Source of the DNA: Candidatus Peribacteria bacterium | Lineage (GTDB): Bacteria; Patescibacteria; JAEDAM01; Absconditabacterales; Absconditicoccaceae | Assembly (NCBI GenBank): GCA_031288635.1 | Contig: JAITQZ010000028.1 | Coordinates: 1-18,065, forward strand | DNA length: 18,065 nucleotides | Direction of reading: 5' to 3' | Shown: positions 16,438-18,065 of the stretch, piece after piece | How positions within the stretch are numbered: the first letter of the stretch is position 1 | Layout of the letters: every line of letters starts with the position of its first letter | Notes under the pieces: generated by a model | What the model was told of the DNA's origin: nothing | Databases searched by the model: none | What the model saw: the letters and a program-made list of their open reading frames with translations, nothing else | Position numbers and translations under genes: made by a program

Positions 16438-17559
16438 TTGACAAATAACCATATTAACAAAGCAGATTTATTTTTGACGTATCTAATGTCTCTCCCTCCC
16501 CACCAACAAGCCCTGCTCTACTCCCTAGACGAAACCCTTACACTAGGACAGCTCAAACGCGGAGACTTTCCTGACCCGCAAACCACACTCAATTCTCCTG
16601 CAGCCACCCAGCTCCAGCAACGAATGGCCACCCACCACATCACAGCTCTCACCCCAGAAATCCCCGAATATCCTGAGAAGTTTTCCCAAAGCAAAAACTC
16701 GCCCTACCTCGTCTACGCACTAGGCGACCCCTCTCTCCTCCAGCAAAAAACACTAGGTATCGTCTGACCCAGAGAAATGTCTCCTTATGCCGAAAGAATC
16801 TTGGACGCTTTTTTTCAGCAAATTCGCCAAATTCCCCTCACGACCGTCTCTGGACTCGCCAGAGGAGTCGACCACAAGTGTCATCAGCTTTCTATGCAAT
16901 ATCAAATCCCTACCATCGCCATTCTCGGTGGCGGACTCAGGCGATACCTCAAAAGCAACGCAAAAAAGCTGATTTCTGATATTGTAGCACAAGGCGGTCT
17001 CGTTCTCTCTGAATTCAAACTCGATTTCCAGCCTACTACACGAAGTTTTCCGCAGAGAAACAGACTTATTGCCGCACTCAGTGATGTTCTCTTTTTGCCG
17101 GAAGCCAGAGAAGGTTCTGGGAGTCTGATTACCGCAAATTTTGCTCTCCAAATGAAAAAAGACCTCTTCATCGCTCCCAATCAGCTTTTTTCCCCCAATG
17201 GTAAAGGCAGCAACCAACTTCTCAGCACTGGAAAAGCACACCTCCTGAGCAACTTTGATCAGATTTTAGAAAAATTTTGAAAAAATGTGGATTCCCAACA
17301 TGTTATCGACTCCCTTGACAAAGTCGGCTGACAAGGAGGGAACTCTGAAGAATTCGAGATTTGAGCCAAAGATAGGGAGAATTTGAATGACTCCGAAAAA
17401 CAGCTCCTTTTTTGGGTAAAGAAATTTCACCACCAAGACATTTCTCTCCGAAGTTGAGAAGTCGGCAAAGATTTTGGGGCACTCCTGTCGGAGCTGACTT
17501 TACTAGAGATGAAGGGGATTATTGAACAGGCCAGTCCGGGGTGTTATCTGGTGAGATAG
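16438..17559 (+). CDS. dprA: DNA-processing protein DprA (Smf)
   Basis: A 373-residue DprA ending in TAG. In known bacteria DprA binds incoming single-stranded DNA and loads RecA during natural transformation. The Rossmann-like core shows GIVGPREMS (107-115, Gly110 from TGA), SGLARGVDHKCH (138-149), GGGLRRY, LVLSEF, FPQRNRLIA (204-212) and EGSGSLITANFA (224-235), all in family order. The C-terminal winged helix (about 320-373) includes QLLFWVKKF and LLSELTLLEMKGIIEQ. TGA-Gly lies at 16765, 17278, 17329, 17362 and 17455; four of them are in the linker and winged helix, which a standard-code reading would lose. The start is set at TTG 16438; the first in-frame ATG is at 16486, so the true start could be there. 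Confidence 0.95.
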
Positions 17560-17575
17560 CGGATTTGTTTTTACA

Positions 17576-17619
17576 GACCCCCTCGCTACGCTCGACCCCT
17601 TAGCAGGGATTAACGTAGC
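17576..17619. repeat. C-rich nested inverted repeat between dprA and the DUF559 gene
   Basis: GCTACG (17585-17590) pairs with CGTAGC (17614-17619), and inside it CCCT (17597-17600) pairs with AGGG (17605-17608) around TAGC. It is preceded by ACCCCCT (17577-17583). GC content is well above the surroundings. It could act as a terminator-like stem for dprA or mark the edge of an inserted unit. Confidence 0.6.
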
Positions 17620-17642
17620 TATTGTTTTATCTCGTATTAATT

Positions 17643-18065
17643 ATGTCAATGATTGACTCTTGTATGCACGCAATTTGATATATTCCATATAATACTGCTC
17701 TCACAATATATGCTAAAGAAAATAGAAAGAGACCAAAATCTACCAAAGCAGAAGAATTGATGTGGCATTGCATATTGAAAGGGAAAAAAATGCTGGGATA
17801 CAAATTTACGAGACAAAAGACCATTGATTATTTTATCTTGGATTTCTATTGTGCAAAATTGATGTTGGGGGTAGAAATAGATGGCTGATACCTCGATGAA
17901 GAAGCACAAGTACAATATGATACTGAAAGAACAGCTAGATTAAACGAGCTAGGAATCACAATTCTTAGATTAAAAAATGAAGAAGTTTTACATCATTTGA
18001 TGGAATGTGTCGAATATATTAAACAGTATATACAACACATAAAAGCATTTATCGCGTATCCCCCT
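17643..18065 (+). CDS. DUF559 endonuclease-like protein (3' end outside window)
   Basis: Code-25 frame open from ATG 17643 to the right edge (141 codons), with TGA-Gly at 17676 and 17886. It matches the DUF559 pattern of the restriction-endonuclease-like (VSR-related) fold: IPYNTALTIYAKENR then TKAEELMWHCIL (about 15-45), GYKFTRQKTIDYFILDFYC (about 53-71), VEIDGG at about 78-83 (second G from TGA), then YDTERTARLNELGITILRLKNEEV (about 92-115). The catalytic-type residues (Glu of the AEE helix, Asp of DFYC, Glu/Asp of EIDGG) are present, but the His often found after the GG is replaced by a YL pair. The role of DUF559 proteins is not established; many are thought to be selfish or DNA-repair nucleases. 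Minus-strand frames here are shadows. The domain looks complete; only the last residues may be missing. Confidence 0.85.

Noticed and set aside
17627..17915. Two minus-strand frames near the right edge
   Set aside because: They overlap the DUF559 gene, which has clear family motifs on the plus strand.
1..18065. CRISPR arrays, tRNA and rRNA genes
   Set aside because: No regularly spaced repeats, no cloverleaf with a T-loop motif and no rRNA sequence were seen on either strand.

Overview
The window is AT-rich bacterial DNA from an organism that reads TGA as glycine (genetic code 25). This code is known from the candidate phyla Gracilibacteria (BD1-5/GN02) and Absconditabacteria (SR1); the sequence does not decide between them. 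I count about 62 in-frame TGA codons, many at invariant glycines (Der P-loop region, malic enzyme, DprA, the lipobox of a VanY lipoprotein). All 12 genes whose 3' end is visible stop with TAA or TAG, none with TGA. Read with the standard code, most genes break into two to five fragments. Coordinates below are for the full code-25 genes.

Layout. 1-1983 (minus): an unknown lipoprotein gene running off the left edge, and upstream of it a C39-like cysteine-peptidase lipoprotein with a Bacteroidetes-style lipobox. 2474-4302 (plus): ribosome-assembly GTPase Der with a long basic tail, ending inside a bidirectional terminator shared with a convergent membrane-anchored tail-collar-like protein (4344-5117, minus). 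5289-8936 (plus): an unknown 340-residue protein, two small membrane proteins and an NAD-type malic enzyme carrying an in-frame C-rich palindromic insertion. 8941-10447 (minus): a peptidoglycan-binding-domain protein, a strongly structured RNA of about 190 nt with its own promoter and terminator, and a VanY-type D,D-carboxypeptidase lipoprotein. 10644-16236 (minus): a two-gene unit of a 106-residue helical protein followed by a 1,750-residue protein with hydrophobic central segments, a long coiled coil and a degenerate OmpA-like C-terminus. 16438-17559 (plus): DprA. 17643 to the right edge (plus): a DUF559 endonuclease-like gene with C-rich sequence on both sides.

How the parts fit. Der and malic enzyme are housekeeping; DprA indicates uptake and recombination of single-stranded DNA, useful to a cell with reduced biosynthesis. 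The lipoproteins, collar protein, VanY, PG-binding protein and the giant OmpA-like protein form a cell-envelope set, which would suit an epibiotic or predatory lifestyle (inference). Promoters recur as TTGnnn, exactly 16 bp, TAnnnT, and for several genes the -10 box lies only 5-7 nt before the ATG, implying leaderless mRNAs.

The most novel-looking items are the structured RNA at 9480-9670, whose closing stem shares bases with its terminator, and the giant protein with its small partner, whose TGA-glycine use differs sharply between its two halves.
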